From contig NZ_LRPC01000031.1 of the NCBI RefSeq assembly GCF_001592965.1, forward strand, positions 103,122-167,121: 64,000 nt of DNA, in the 5' to 3' direction. Numbering within the stretch: position 1 is the first letter of the stretch; each line of letters opens with the position of its first letter. The notes below the pieces were generated by a model, which saw only the letters and a list, made by a program, of their open reading frames with translations, had not been told where the DNA came from and made no database searches. Source of the stretch: Roseivirga spongicola (lineage in GTDB: Bacteria > Bacteroidota > Bacteroidia > Cytophagales > Cyclobacteriaceae). The position numbers were made by a program, and so were the translations under genes. Shown here one piece after another: positions 16,168 through 25,139 of this stretch.

Positions 16168-16731
16168 CTAGAATCTATATCCTATTCGCAAGTGCATATT
16201 CAATTCTATTTCACTTTTGTCCTTAGAATAACCAGCACGTTCTGCAAAGGTGTAGCTGTACCCTACACCAATTCCTGCTTCATAATTAAAATGGTCTCCT
16301 AGATTTCTTCTAATTCCCCATGTAGGTATAATGGCGAAATCACTTACCACTGGAGCCTCGTCAGTATTGAAAAGAGCCAATTCTGGATGGTAACTAGTTT
16401 TTATAGCAATGAAATTGCCGCTGTTTCCATCAGTTCGTTGAGAATTTTCTGAACGTCTTTTGAGGTTGTAATAGAATCTTGGCTCAACCACTATAACAGG
16501 TGTGAGAATGAACGGAGAATCATAATCATCGTAATAAGTAGTTTCCCAAATACCAAAATCAAAGCCAAGCTCTGTTCTTAGTGCTATGGCGTTTGATAGT
16601 TTTGCTTCATTGTATGCCCAGATTCCTAAAACTCCAGTTTGTACTCCGAAGGTTGATTTTTCAACGCTTGTTTCTTGTGCTTTGGCGGCTAATGTGCTAA
16701 AGAATAAAAGAATGAATAGTAGATTTTTCAT
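16168..16731 (-). CDS. Secreted outer-membrane beta-barrel protein
   Basis: 187 residues, signal peptide of about 18 residues ending AKAQ. Strand pattern and terminal LRIGYRF are typical of outer-membrane barrels. Same strand as the preceding small barrel, 98 nt apart, so the two may be co-expressed. Specific role unknown. Confidence 0.7.
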   Translation of the reverse strand: MKNLLFILLFFSTLAAKAQETSVEKSTFGVQTGVLGIWAYNEAKLSNAIALRTELGFDFGIWETTYYDDYDSPFILTPVIVVEPRFYYNLKRRSENSQRTDGNSGNFIAIKTSYHPELALFNTDEAPVVSDFAIIPTWGIRRNLGDHFNYEAGIGVGYSYTFAERAGYSKDKSEIELNMHLRIGYRF

Positions 16732-16741
16732 GACCTTAAAT

Positions 16742-17348
16742 TTTTAATGTTGTTTGAAATAAATTGCTTCTTACAAAGGTCAGGAAGAACTCAAAGTGAG
16801 GGATATGAACTATGCTGTCTAATTCATAAAGTTTAAGGATAGTTTAAAAATTATGGAGCAGCGATATAAATTATGAAGCAAAACATGCTGTAAGCCACCC
16901 TCAAAGGGGGAAAATTGTCAATCTTGATTTGTTGTATGTATCACAAGCTTTAAAATACCAAATGAAAGGTCAGGCTCTTTCTTTAGTACAGAGAATTTTG
17001 TTGTAAGGCGGAGTCCATCTTCTTAGAGAACATCACCATGGAGGATTTGGTATTTCTGAGCAGGCAGAGGCAATTAGTAACAGCCGTTCTAATCTATTCA
17101 ATAAAATAAAGCAACAGAATAAGCTTTTAGCGAGTTAATTCATAGGCCAGATTCGATAGGGGAAGAGTATTGCTCTGAAGTACTTCTATAACTGTTTTCA
17201 AAGTATCTTTTAAAGTTGGGTTTGAAAATACCTCCTTTTGATACTCTCGTTATATCGTATGCCGAAAACTTGTCTTATAGCTTTTGTTTATTTTACACTT
17301 ATTTGTGTAAACCAACTTCAAGACAAGATATCAATTGAATTGCTAAAG
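16742..17348. other. Intergenic stretch without a clear gene
   Basis: About 600 bp. Only short fragments of open frame (for example 17007-17137, plus, without a start codon) are visible. It could be decayed coding DNA. No RNA gene or transposase motif recognised. Confidence 0.5.
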
Positions 17349-17448
17349 AGGATGTAAATATGTGCGTCCATAAACAAAAATAGCACAACCTTTCGATTGT
17401 GCTATTTGTGGGCCCACCTGTCCCGATAGCTATCGGGACGAACCAGGG
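17349..17448. repeat. Duplicated tRNA 3' end plus terminator, interrupted by a palindrome (copy 1)
   Basis: 17349-17420 matches 17713-17784 at 71 of 72 positions: the start of the GIY-YIG gene, a terminator hairpin, and the 3' acceptor/T-stem end of the CAT tRNA. At 17421-17438 the palindrome TCCCGATAGCTATCGGGA replaces the T-loop. The tRNA sequence then resumes for 10 nt (CGAACCAGGG) before matching stops. Confidence 0.85.
17421..17438. repeat. Dispersed palindrome inserted in the tRNA remnant
   Basis: Identical to 10548-10565. It sits exactly in the T-loop of the tRNA 3' fragment and supplies the stop codon of the GIY-YIG gene. Confidence 0.85.
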
Positions 17449-17735
17449 TATCTCAATAATAACTTTGTCATGATTTCAGGGTATTTCTTGAGATTCTGAA
17501 TATATACTCTGCTCTTCATCTTCTTGATGTGGTTTTCGATTAGCTTGGCTTGCCTAATATTTGAGCATAAATGCTGATAATATAACTCCCAGTCATTGGC
17601 AATGCTTGTGAACTTTTCATTGCCATATACCTTATTAAGATGAAGTTCAAGTCTTTTTGTGGGTTCTAGTTCAGTGCTTCCTGTATAAAACTTATTTAGT
17701 GACTTGCTGCAAAGGATGTAAATGTGTGCGTCCAT
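17430..17735 (-). CDS. GIY-YIG nuclease family protein
   Basis: 101 residues from ATG 17735. The fold-defining motifs are present: HIYILCS...KFYTGST (GIY/YIG in the relaxed form YIL/YTG), RLELHLN, a catalytic-type glutamate in AKLIENHIKKMKSR, and the KYPEI end. Length fits the short GIY-YIG (UPF0213-like) proteins common in Bacteroidetes. The gene begins inside the repeated terminator flank of the CAT tRNA, and its last codons (YPGSSR) run through a duplicated tRNA 3' end into the palindrome. This layout suggests a homing-like unit that inserts at tRNA 3' ends. Activity unproven. Confidence 0.75.
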   Translation of the reverse strand: MDAHIYILCSKSLNKFYTGSTELEPTKRLELHLNKVYGNEKFTSIANDWELYYQHLCSNIRQAKLIENHIKKMKSRVYIQNLKKYPEIMTKLLLRYPGSSR

Positions 17736-17784
17736 AAACAAAAATAGCACAACCTTTCGATTGTGCTATTTGTGGGCCCACCTG
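17713..17784. repeat. Original tRNA 3' end and terminator (copy 2 of the direct repeat)
   Basis: Partner of 17349-17420, offset 364 bp, one mismatch. It includes the real 3' end of the CAT tRNA gene. Confidence 0.85.
17735..17771 (-). terminator. Intrinsic terminator of the CAT tRNA
   Basis: AAATAGCACAA/TTGTGCTATTT, 11 bp, loop of 8 nt, followed on the minus strand by a T-run. A duplicate lies at 17371-17407. Confidence 0.85.
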
Positions 17785-17846
17785 GGCTCGAACCAGGGAC
17801 TTTCTGATTATGAGTCAGATACTCTAACCAACTGAGTTATAGGCCC
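17773..17846 (-). tRNA. tRNA with anticodon CAT (elongator Met or Ile2)
   Basis: 74 nt, canonical cloverleaf: acceptor GGGCCTA/TGGGCCC (one G-U), T8, D-loop with GG, anticodon stem TCTGA/TCAGA with loop CTCATAA, variable loop AAGTC, T-arm CCTGG-TTCGAGC-CCAGG, discriminator A, CCA not encoded. Elongator Met and lysidine-modified Ile2 cannot be separated by eye. Confidence 0.95.
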
Positions 17847-17920
17847 TTTTCAATTGCTTAAGAAAGCCGTTGAAAATTGGAGTGCAATGTTACATATTTG
17901 ACCTTAATTAAACAAAGTTC

Positions 17921-18544
17921 ATGGCTATAGAAATATCAAATATCTCGTACATAATTTTCGACCTTGGCGGTGTTATTATCGATTTGGACACCGAAGCTAC
18001 TTATAGAGCATTTGCTGAGGTTTCTGGTAAGCCTTTGCCAATGGTTCAAAGTTTAGCTGCCGAAGCTGATTTTTTCAAAACTTATGAGAGAGGAGAGATC
18101 GATGACCCTACGTTCCGCGCTCACTTAAGAGAAGAGCTTGAGTTTACTGGTGAAGAGGGCTTGTTAGACGAAGCATGGAATGCGATGCTTGGACCTATTA
18201 CTAAGGAGCGATTTGAGTTACTAGAAAAGTTGGCAGAGCAGTATGACCTATATGTGATGAGCAATACGAATGAAATCCATGTAAGAAGGTTTCTTAATAT
18301 TGCCAAGTATACTTCTCCTCAAAAAGATTTTCATGACTATTTTAAGCAGGTCTACTTCTCTCAAGAAGTGGGAGCAAGAAAACCTGAGCCTCAGGCTTGG
18401 CAGGTAATCTTAAATGATCATCAACTGAATGCTTCAGAAGGGTTGTTTATCGATGACAATAAAATGAATATAGAAGCCGCTGCTAAACTAGGTCTACAAG
18501 TTTACCATAACCAAAACGTAAATGATTGGATGAAACTCTTTTAG
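17921..18544 (+). CDS. HAD-superfamily hydrolase (YihX-like phosphatase)
   Basis: 207 residues. HAD motif I is FDLGGVIIDLD, with a second aspartate offset by the GGV form typical of the YihX/epoxide-hydrolase-N-like IA subgroup. Motif II is MSNTN, motif III the lysine in GARKPEP, motif IV FIDDNKMNIEAA. Expected to dephosphorylate sugar phosphates or similar small substrates in the cytoplasm. Single gene, ATG 17921, divergent from the tRNA. Confidence 0.87.
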   Translation: MAIEISNISYIIFDLGGVIIDLDTEATYRAFAEVSGKPLPMVQSLAAEADFFKTYERGEIDDPTFRAHLREELEFTGEEGLLDEAWNAMLGPITKERFELLEKLAEQYDLYVMSNTNEIHVRRFLNIAKYTSPQKDFHDYFKQVYFSQEVGARKPEPQAWQVILNDHQLNASEGLFIDDNKMNIEAAAKLGLQVYHNQNVNDWMKLF

Positions 18545-18609
18545 AGGTTCATTCAATCCTAACACAAGAAGTTTAGCGAATCAAGCGTCTCTTTAATGGG
18601 GAGTGGGGA

Positions 18610-18912
18610 CTAAAACCCTGCAGCTCTATAGGCGTCAATACCGCCTGTCATGTTAATTACTTTGCCGAAGCCTTGCTGTCTTAGGTACATTTGGGCTTGA
18701 GAAGCTCTTTTACCGGACTTGCAATGAATAACTATCTCAGCTTCCTTTAATTCAGCTAAATCAGAAATTTTATGGGGTATTTCAGCTAATGGAATATTCT
18801 GTGCGCCAATATTGTCTTCTTCATACTCCCAAACTTCGCGCACATCTATAAAACAAAAATCTTCTCCGTTATCTAATCTGTCTTTTACCTCTTGAACGGT
18901 GATGTTCTCCAT
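18610..18912 (-). CDS. Single-domain rhodanese-like protein
   Basis: 100 residues, one rhodanese domain with active-site loop CKSGKRA and the DVREVWEYEEDNI entry motif. Cytoplasmic (no signal). It lies 2 nt downstream of the T9SS protein gene, so it may be co-transcribed with it. Probable sulfurtransferase with unknown acceptor. Confidence 0.88.
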   Translation of the reverse strand: MENITVQEVKDRLDNGEDFCFIDVREVWEYEEDNIGAQNIPLAEIPHKISDLAELKEAEIVIHCKSGKRASQAQMYLRQQGFGKVINMTGGIDAYRAAGF

Positions 18913-18914
18913 TT

Positions 18915-20774
18915 TTATTCCTTTAGTATTATTCTTTTAAAGCTTACATTTCCGCCTTGGCTAAGGCGCAGCAAATATATTCCTTTTTTGTTGAAGCTTA
19001 GGTCTATTGTATATCCGTTTGCCACTTTGCTAAGCTCATAATTTGCCACTTTGCCCCAATTGTCAAAAACCGAAAGGTTCTCCAGTTCACCTTCAAAGAA
19101 AAGTATACCCTCAGTAGGGTTAGGGTAAAGTTTAATGTCTCTGGCTTCGCCTGAATCTGCCTCTTCAAAGTTGGCTGCGGTTTCTTTATCGAACCTAGGG
19201 CGCATGAGAAAGCTACCTGTCACAAACTCGTTTTCTTGCCATTGTCCGCTTACGTTATAGTACATCTTGTCACCAGAGTCTATGTTCTTATCAAGACCTA
19301 CTGCTAGAAACTCGTTAGTACCTTGTTCAAAACCAATGTAAATAGTGTCTTGAACAAAAATTGGGGTTTCTAGTGCATACGCTCTCAATTCGCCAATGCT
19401 AGAAGGCCTTAAGACACTATATGAGTTTTGGTACAAGATCGATTCTGGGTCATTATTCAGGTTGTTCCAAACATAAAGTTCAATTGGTTCTCCAGCTTGT
19501 TGAACAAATGGGAAGTTAATGTCTATGTGAGTCAGCAGTGCTCTTCCTTCTACATAATATGCATAAGCTAATTTGCCACCTCTTTGATTGATACCAGCAG
19601 CAAAGTCTGGTTCACCGTCATCGTAAGCCAGATAGTCATCTATTACAGTAATTACTTTTACGGTGTCATTCAGTCTGTAGTCAATGTTGGTGTTAAAGGT
19701 GGTGTCTACACCTGGGTTAATACGCTCAATAAAATAGTTGTCGCCAGACCTGATTACGTAAGAGGTTTCTAGCCACAGAGAGTCGGCCAAGGCATTTAAA
19801 TTGGCAGAAAGCGCAGGAGAGGTAAAGGTTCTTCTTTCAAAAGCTCCGGGCAAGGGGTTAGCCACTCTATCGTCATTCAGTACTTCTATTTGTTCATTGG
19901 CAATTAACTCTCTAACGGTTGTGGTAAACTGAATGGGTTGAAAAGATGAATTTAAGTTGTAGAAGCCAACATTGGTTTCTTGTAAGTAGCGCGATGGGTT
20001 AGCAAAGAATTGCTCTGTGGGCATTGCCGAGTATGGCGCGGTCAAGAACGAAGGCTTTCGGGTAAGGGCTCTGTCTAGGTAAGCTGTGTCTGCTTCGTAG
20101 CGAGAATCGTTCAAATAAACGTAGTCTAGAAGCCAAGTATCGAAAGCTCCTGAAAGTCTTGAATAAGATTGAAATTTGAACTGAAAGGTGTCTGAGAAGT
20201 ATTCAGAGTTTACTTTAATGTTTTCTTGGAAAAACTCTCCAGTTTCTAAATTTATACCACCGGTAGTAGACCAAACAGACCGCCATGTACCATCAGGTGT
20301 TTTAAACTCAAGGCTTAAACTGTCTTCTTCATCGGGTAATTCTCCATTGCCCGTTACTTGCCAGAAAAAGCTTAAGTAAACCGAGTCGGCTTGGCTTGCT
20401 TCTAAAGTAGCTAGGTTAATAGGATGAGAAACAAGGCTATCTGTCTTTCCATTAATTAGGCTCGATGCATTATAAGGTGCCCCATTAGCATCTACACCAT
20501 CAAAGATAGCCACGTTTATAGTAGGAGCATTTACCCCTGTGCCATTGCTTATTCTAACCTGATTGCCACTAAGCCATAGGTTGGATGAAGGAACAATGGA
20601 AGCGGTACTAAAATCGTCCCAGAAGGGGAGGCTAAGAGTAGCTTGAGACTGTTGCGCAGAATATGGAACGGAGTTAAGGCTCCACATTGTATTTGGAAGA
20701 GGGCGCTCAACGATTTGCCCTTTCACAATCGTACAGAGAAGTAAAAGCCCTATGATCCAAACTGATTTCCTCAC
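18915..20774 (-). CDS. Large secreted protein with type IX secretion sorting domain
   Basis: 619 residues. Signal peptide at 1-19 (ends VKGQ). Residues 20-540 are beta-rich with no recognised catalytic motif. The C-terminal ~75 residues form a T9SS type A sorting domain (LYPNPTEGILFFEG..., ending GIYLLRLSQGG..KRIILKE). It is expected to cross the outer membrane through the Por/T9SS machine and end at the cell surface or outside. Its ATG overlaps the stop of the PASTA gene upstream (20771-20774), so the two are translationally coupled. Confidence 0.88.
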   Translation of the reverse strand: MRKSVWIIGLLLLCTIVKGQIVERPLPNTMWSLNSVPYSAQQSQATLSLPFWDDFSTASIVPSSNLWLSGNQVRISNGTGVNAPTINVAIFDGVDANGAPYNASSLINGKTDSLVSHPINLATLEASQADSVYLSFFWQVTGNGELPDEEDSLSLEFKTPDGTWRSVWSTTGGINLETGEFFQENIKVNSEYFSDTFQFKFQSYSRLSGAFDTWLLDYVYLNDSRYEADTAYLDRALTRKPSFLTAPYSAMPTEQFFANPSRYLQETNVGFYNLNSSFQPIQFTTTVRELIANEQIEVLNDDRVANPLPGAFERRTFTSPALSANLNALADSLWLETSYVIRSGDNYFIERINPGVDTTFNTNIDYRLNDTVKVITVIDDYLAYDDGEPDFAAGINQRGGKLAYAYYVEGRALLTHIDINFPFVQQAGEPIELYVWNNLNNDPESILYQNSYSVLRPSSIGELRAYALETPIFVQDTIYIGFEQGTNEFLAVGLDKNIDSGDKMYYNVSGQWQENEFVTGSFLMRPRFDKETAANFEEADSGEARDIKLYPNPTEGILFFEGELENLSVFDNWGKVANYELSKVANGYTIDLSFNKKGIYLLRLSQGGNVSFKRIILKE

Positions 20775-21556
20775 TGCTGTGGCTCTTCTTCCTCTTCTTC
20801 TTTTTCCTTATTAATCCACACCTCAATTAAGTCTCCAGTTCTTACCATAGCACCTACCGGAGGTAGTTGTTTGTACACTCTGTTAGGAGGAACGGTGTCG
20901 TTGAGTATGTAGTTAATCTCGTCAAGTTTTAAGCCTGAAGCTTGAATTTGAAACTTAACCTCATCGGCAGACTTGCCAAGGAAATCTGGAGTAGGAAAGC
21001 TTTTGATACCCTCGCCATTACCTATCACTAAGTCTATTGTAGAACCTTTGTAAATCATGGTTCCAGTGGTAATATCTTCATCGCTTAATTTCTGAGAAAT
21101 TACCGCGTTTACTCTTCTGTCTGGCACATAAGAGATTTCTCCAAGTTTAAGGCCGTGGCTGTTTAGTATATCTGCTGCGTTCGGTAAGTCAGTGTTGATC
21201 AGGTTAGGCATGCGCACCTGCGGTGGAACATTGGCGTTAAGTGTAAGGTAGATTTTCCTGTCTTCCTTTACCTTGGCACCGCCCTTTGGATTTTGGCTAA
21301 GAATAAATTCAGGGTCGTAGTCTTCAGAAAAACCTGAGTCTTCGGTAACTACGTACTGAAGATTTCTATTGGTTAAGAATTCATCTATATCATCGAAAGA
21401 CTTACCTACCAGATCGGGTACCGTAATGGTCTCGTTGTGGTTGGTAGTAGACGGTAGGTATACATAAAAAAAGAAAAGTAGGGCAACTAATCCGATGCCT
21501 ACCATAATTCCGATGTTCTTAAGAAAGCTTAAAATATTGAAGGGCTTTTTGCTCAT
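20771..21556 (-). CDS. PASTA-domain membrane protein
   Basis: 261 residues from ATG 21556. One transmembrane helix at about 12-32, then three PASTA repeats, roughly 40-108, 110-180 and 182-252 (each with a VPDLVGKS-like entry), and a glutamate-rich tail. PASTA repeats bind peptidoglycan fragments or act as cell-wall contacts in penicillin-binding proteins and kinases. Here no enzyme domain is attached. A TTG 6 nt upstream is a less likely start. Confidence 0.87.
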   Translation of the reverse strand: MSKKPFNILSFLKNIGIMVGIGLVALLFFFYVYLPSTTNHNETITVPDLVGKSFDDIDEFLTNRNLQYVVTEDSGFSEDYDPEFILSQNPKGGAKVKEDRKIYLTLNANVPPQVRMPNLINTDLPNAADILNSHGLKLGEISYVPDRRVNAVISQKLSDEDITTGTMIYKGSTIDLVIGNGEGIKSFPTPDFLGKSADEVKFQIQASGLKLDEINYILNDTVPPNRVYKQLPPVGAMVRTGDLIEVWINKEKEEEEEEPQQ

Positions 21557-21674
21557 TTCCAAAGTTTAGAACGGCCAAAAATGAAAATCATTTTATCCGT
21601 TGAGGGCTAATCGCCAACAAAGATAACTATTAGTTCAACGTGTCAAATTTAAGCTGATAATTCAATGACCACCA

Positions 21675-21703
21675 ACAAAAAAGGCGCTTCAAAAAAAAGC
21701 GCC
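21675..21703 (-). terminator. Intrinsic terminator after nifU-like gene
   Basis: GGCGCTT (21683-21689) pairs with AAGCGCC (21697-21703). The minus-strand transcript then has a T-run. Confidence 0.8.
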
Positions 21704-21726
21704 TCTTAAAGAATTGTAATTCTTTA

Positions 21727-21963
21727 TTAAGCTTCAGCTACATTTACCGCTATTACTTCCTTTACTTCAGGAATATCTCGCTTAATGGCCTCTTCAATTC
21801 CGGCTTTCATGGTCATGTGAGACATTGGGCACGATTCGCACGCGCCTTCTAACTCGAGCTTCACCACCATGTCTTCAGTTACTTCCAGCACACGAACATT
21901 TCCTCCGTCTGCAATCAGAAAAGGTCTGATTTTCTCTAGTGCTGTTTCAATTCTCTCAAGCAT
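21727..21963 (-). CDS. NifU C-terminal-domain Fe-S scaffold/carrier
   Basis: 78 residues. It is the Nfu domain alone, with the CxxC motif in GACESCPMSHMTM that binds a bridging [4Fe-4S] cluster in the family. Follows mrp after 3 nt and is followed by a terminator. The pair is a compact Fe-S cluster delivery operon. Confidence 0.93.
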   Translation of the reverse strand: MLERIETALEKIRPFLIADGGNVRVLEVTEDMVVKLELEGACESCPMSHMTMKAGIEEAIKRDIPEVKEVIAVNVAEA

Positions 21964-21966
21964 ATT

Positions 21967-23061
21967 TTAAACGTTAATTTCTACTTTCTTCGTTTCAGCC
22001 TTTTCTGCGTTTCTTATGGCTATTTTCTGAGCCACAACTTCTGCCACATTTTTAAAAGCTTCTCCTGTAATATCGCTATTCATAATGGCCGGGTATCCCA
22101 CATCTCCACCTTCTCTAATTCCCTGTACCAGAGGTATTTCGCCTATGAATGGAACATTATGTTTCTCGGCAAGTTTTCTTCCACCTCCTTTACCAAAAAT
22201 ATAGTATTTGTTTTCTGGTAATTCCTCGGGTGTAAAGTAAGCCATATTTTCAATCACTCCAAGAACCGGAACATTGATTTGGGCTTGCTGAAACATGTTC
22301 AACCCTTTTTGCGCATCGGCAATAGCTACTTTCTGTGGAGTTGTTACTAAAACAGCACCAGTTACAGGTACAGTTTGAACTAGTGTAAGATGAATATCAC
22401 TGGTGCCAGGAGGGAGGTCTATGAATAAATAGTCTAACTCACCCCATTCGGTATCTGCAATAAACTGCTTAAGTGCGCTGCTGGCCATAGGCCCACGCCA
22501 AACCACGGCATTTTCTGCAGGGGTTAATAGCCCAATAGAAATAAGCTTTACACCGTATTGTTGCACAGGAATAATCAGGTTTTTGTCTCCTTCTTTCTTT
22601 ATACCTGGTTGTTCATGCTCGCAGTTGAACATGGTAGGCATAGAAGGGCCAAAAATATCGGCATCAATAACTCCAACTTTAGCCCCTTGTTTGGCTAATG
22701 CCACAGCCAGATTAGCCGTTACAGTAGATTTTCCAACACCACCTTTACCAGAAGCTACAGCGATAATATTTTTAACATCCGGTAGAAGCGGTGCATTATC
22801 TCTAGTAGAAGTTACATGAGAACTCATGGTAACTGTTACCTCAATATCTTCTCCAATGTACTTGGCAATTGCCTCTTCACAATCTTTTCTAATTAGCTCC
22901 TTTAGCGGACACGCAGGAGTAGTGAGCATTACGGTAAACCCTAGCTTGTTTCCGTCAATCTCAATGTCCTGAATCATATTAAGAGTTACCAAGTCTTTCT
23001 TAATATCTGGATCTTGAACGTTTCTTAAGGCCGCTAAAACCGCTTCTTTACTCAATGCCAT
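21967..23061 (-). CDS. apbC: Mrp/NBP35-type Fe-S carrier ATPase
   Basis: 364 residues from ATG 23061 (MALSKEAVLAALRNV); an upstream TTG would add 14 residues. N-terminal MIP18/DUF59 domain (1-80, CPLKE motif), then a P-loop ATPase with deviant Walker A GKGGVGKST, FGPSMPTMF and DLPPGTSD. Mrp proteins hold and transfer [4Fe-4S] clusters. Divergent from dnaG. Confidence 0.94.
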   Translation of the reverse strand: MALSKEAVLAALRNVQDPDIKKDLVTLNMIQDIEIDGNKLGFTVMLTTPACPLKELIRKDCEEAIAKYIGEDIEVTVTMSSHVTSTRDNAPLLPDVKNIIAVASGKGGVGKSTVTANLAVALAKQGAKVGVIDADIFGPSMPTMFNCEHEQPGIKKEGDKNLIIPVQQYGVKLISIGLLTPAENAVVWRGPMASSALKQFIADTEWGELDYLFIDLPPGTSDIHLTLVQTVPVTGAVLVTTPQKVAIADAQKGLNMFQQAQINVPVLGVIENMAYFTPEELPENKYYIFGKGGGRKLAEKHNVPFIGEIPLVQGIREGGDVGYPAIMNSDITGEAFKNVAEVVAQKIAIRNAEKAETKKVEINV

Positions 23062-23175
23062 CTTCTCAAATTTGGGTGCAAATAAAAGGCTTTCGCCCGA
23101 CATTTAATAAAAACATCGGTACATAGGAATAGTTCATGTTTCGCGTAACACAATCAACTATATTTGAAACCCTTT

Positions 23176-25086
23176 ATGGCCATAAGCGATTCAACAATTC
23201 AGGAGATAAAAAATCGTATCGATATAGTCGAAGTTATCAGCGATTTTGTCAGTCTAAAAAAGGTAGGTAGCAACTACAGAGGCTTAAGTCCTTTCACCAA
23301 TGAAAAGACTCCTTCTTTCTATGTTTCGCCAAGTAAAGAGATTTTCAAGTGCTTCAGCTCAGGAAAGGGTGGAGACGCCATTTCGTTTGTGATGGAAGTT
23401 GAGGGAATCAGTTACATTGAGGCCCTCAAGTATCTGGCTGGTAAATACGGAATTGAGGTTCAGGAAGAAGAACAAACCGATGAGCAAATTCAAGCTCAGA
23501 ATGAAAGAGACAGTCTTTTCATTATACTGAACTTTGCTAGTGAATTTTTCAAAAAGCAGCTGTTTCAGTCAGAAGAAGGTAAGTCTATTGGTTTAAGCTA
23601 CTTTAAAGAGAGAGGTTTTAATGAGCAAACCATTAAGACCTTTGAGCTTGGTTATTCTTTAGATCAGTGGGACGGTCTATTAAAAGAGGCCAAGAGTAAA
23701 GGGTATTCTGAAGATATTCTTGAAAAAGCCGGTCTTATACTCAGGCAGGAAAATAAGAAGTACGATCGTTTTAGAGGTAGGGTAATGTTTCCCATCCAAA
23801 ACGTTGCTGGTAAGGTAATTGCGTTTGGAGCTAGAACACTCAGGTCGGACAAGAAGCAGCCTAAGTACATTAATTCTCCTGAAACAGATGTATACCACAA
23901 GAGTAATATCCTCTATGGAATCCATCAGGCAAGGCAGGCCATTCGGAACGAAGACCTGTGTTACTTGGTAGAAGGTTATACTGATGTTATATCCATGCAC
24001 CAGGCTGGTGTTCATAATGTGGTGGCATCTAGCGGAACAAGCTTAACAAAGGAGCAAATTCAGCTAATCAGTCGCTACACCAAGAACATTACTGTTCTAT
24101 ACGATGGAGATAGTGCTGGAATTAAGGCCTCTTTCCGTGGAATCGATATGATTCTCGAGAATGATCTGGATGTAAGAGCGGTGGTTTTCCCTGACGGGCA
24201 AGACCCAGATAGTTTCTCCCGAACCATGACTTCCGATGCTTTTCAGGAATATCTGAAAAGCAACGCTCGAGATTTCATCACCTTTAAGACAGACATTCTT
24301 ACCGATGGTGGTAAGCAAACCGATCCTACTAAAAAGGTGCAGGTAATAAGAGATATTATTGAGAGTATATCGCTTATTCCTGACGGAATTAAAAGGTCTG
24401 TCTATGTTTCTGCCAGTGCCAATTTGCTCGATGTTGAGGAGCAGGTATTGCTAAGTGAGCTGAATAAACTCATTATTCAGAAACAAAGGAAAGACAAAAA
24501 GCCGGAGGCTTATCAAGAAGAATTGCCACCACCTGTGGCAGAACCTCAGCAGAAGAAACCAGATATTGGTTCGCTTGCCTTTCCGGTAGAAAGAGAATGC
24601 CTTCGTCTCGTAATCAATTATGGTCATGAACCTTTCGATGAAGAAATGAGTATTGCCGAGTTTGTTTTGGGCGAAACCGAATCTATCAATTTTGAAAATA
24701 AATTGATCGAGGAAACACTCAATTGGGCTACTCAACTTTTAGATGAAGGAAAGAAATTAGATGCCGATCAGTTTATTGGGCCTAATAATCCGTCTATGAG
24801 TCAGTTGGTCATAGATATGCTAGAAATGAAATACTTTGTAAGTGAGGGTTGGGAAGAACGACACCGAATCAGCACAATGCATGAGTCAGAAGATTTACCA
24901 AATGCTGCTTATTCGGCCATTTTAAGGTTGAAAAGAAAGAAATTGGAGTCACTCATTCATCAGAATGAAGAGACCCTTAAAAAGTCTAAAAACCAAGATG
25001 AACAAGATGAGTTAATGAGAATGCATCAGCATTTGAAAATTATGCTCAAAGAGATCAATGATGAACTGGGTACCGTCATTTCATGA
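23176..25086 (+). CDS. dnaG: DNA primase
   Basis: 636 residues from ATG 23176; a TTG four codons upstream is also possible. Order: N-terminal zinc-ribbon fold (about 30-75), RNA-polymerase/TOPRIM core (VEGYTDVISMHQAGV and YDGDSAGIKA acidic motifs), and a C-terminal helicase-interaction region with a helical end. The zinc ribbon keeps its frame (GLSPFTNEKTPSF...KCFSSGKGG), but three of the four metal ligands are replaced (Ser, Thr, Ser), so it probably binds no zinc. This is common in some Bacteroidetes DnaG proteins. It makes RNA primers at the replication fork. Confidence 0.95.
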   Translation: MAISDSTIQEIKNRIDIVEVISDFVSLKKVGSNYRGLSPFTNEKTPSFYVSPSKEIFKCFSSGKGGDAISFVMEVEGISYIEALKYLAGKYGIEVQEEEQTDEQIQAQNERDSLFIILNFASEFFKKQLFQSEEGKSIGLSYFKERGFNEQTIKTFELGYSLDQWDGLLKEAKSKGYSEDILEKAGLILRQENKKYDRFRGRVMFPIQNVAGKVIAFGARTLRSDKKQPKYINSPETDVYHKSNILYGIHQARQAIRNEDLCYLVEGYTDVISMHQAGVHNVVASSGTSLTKEQIQLISRYTKNITVLYDGDSAGIKASFRGIDMILENDLDVRAVVFPDGQDPDSFSRTMTSDAFQEYLKSNARDFITFKTDILTDGGKQTDPTKKVQVIRDIIESISLIPDGIKRSVYVSASANLLDVEEQVLLSELNKLIIQKQRKDKKPEAYQEELPPPVAEPQQKKPDIGSLAFPVERECLRLVINYGHEPFDEEMSIAEFVLGETESINFENKLIEETLNWATQLLDEGKKLDADQFIGPNNPSMSQLVIDMLEMKYFVSEGWEERHRISTMHESEDLPNAAYSAILRLKRKKLESLIHQNEETLKKSKNQDEQDELMRMHQHLKIMLKEINDELGTVIS

Positions 25087-25112
25087 TCATTTTTTCACCC
25101 CGCTGAACTTTA

Positions 25113-25120
25113 TACCTTTG
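25113..25120 (+). promoter_or_regulatory. -7 promoter box of the ribBA-like gene
   Basis: TACCTTTG (TAnnTTTG) 20 nt upstream of ATG 25140, placed just after the dnaG stop. Confidence 0.5.
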
Positions 25121-25139
25121 CAGGGCTTTTACTAGAGAT

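Noticed and set aside
17007..17137. Open stretch with a histidine-rich peptide
   Set aside because: No start codon and no recognised family; may be decayed coding sequence but cannot be supported.
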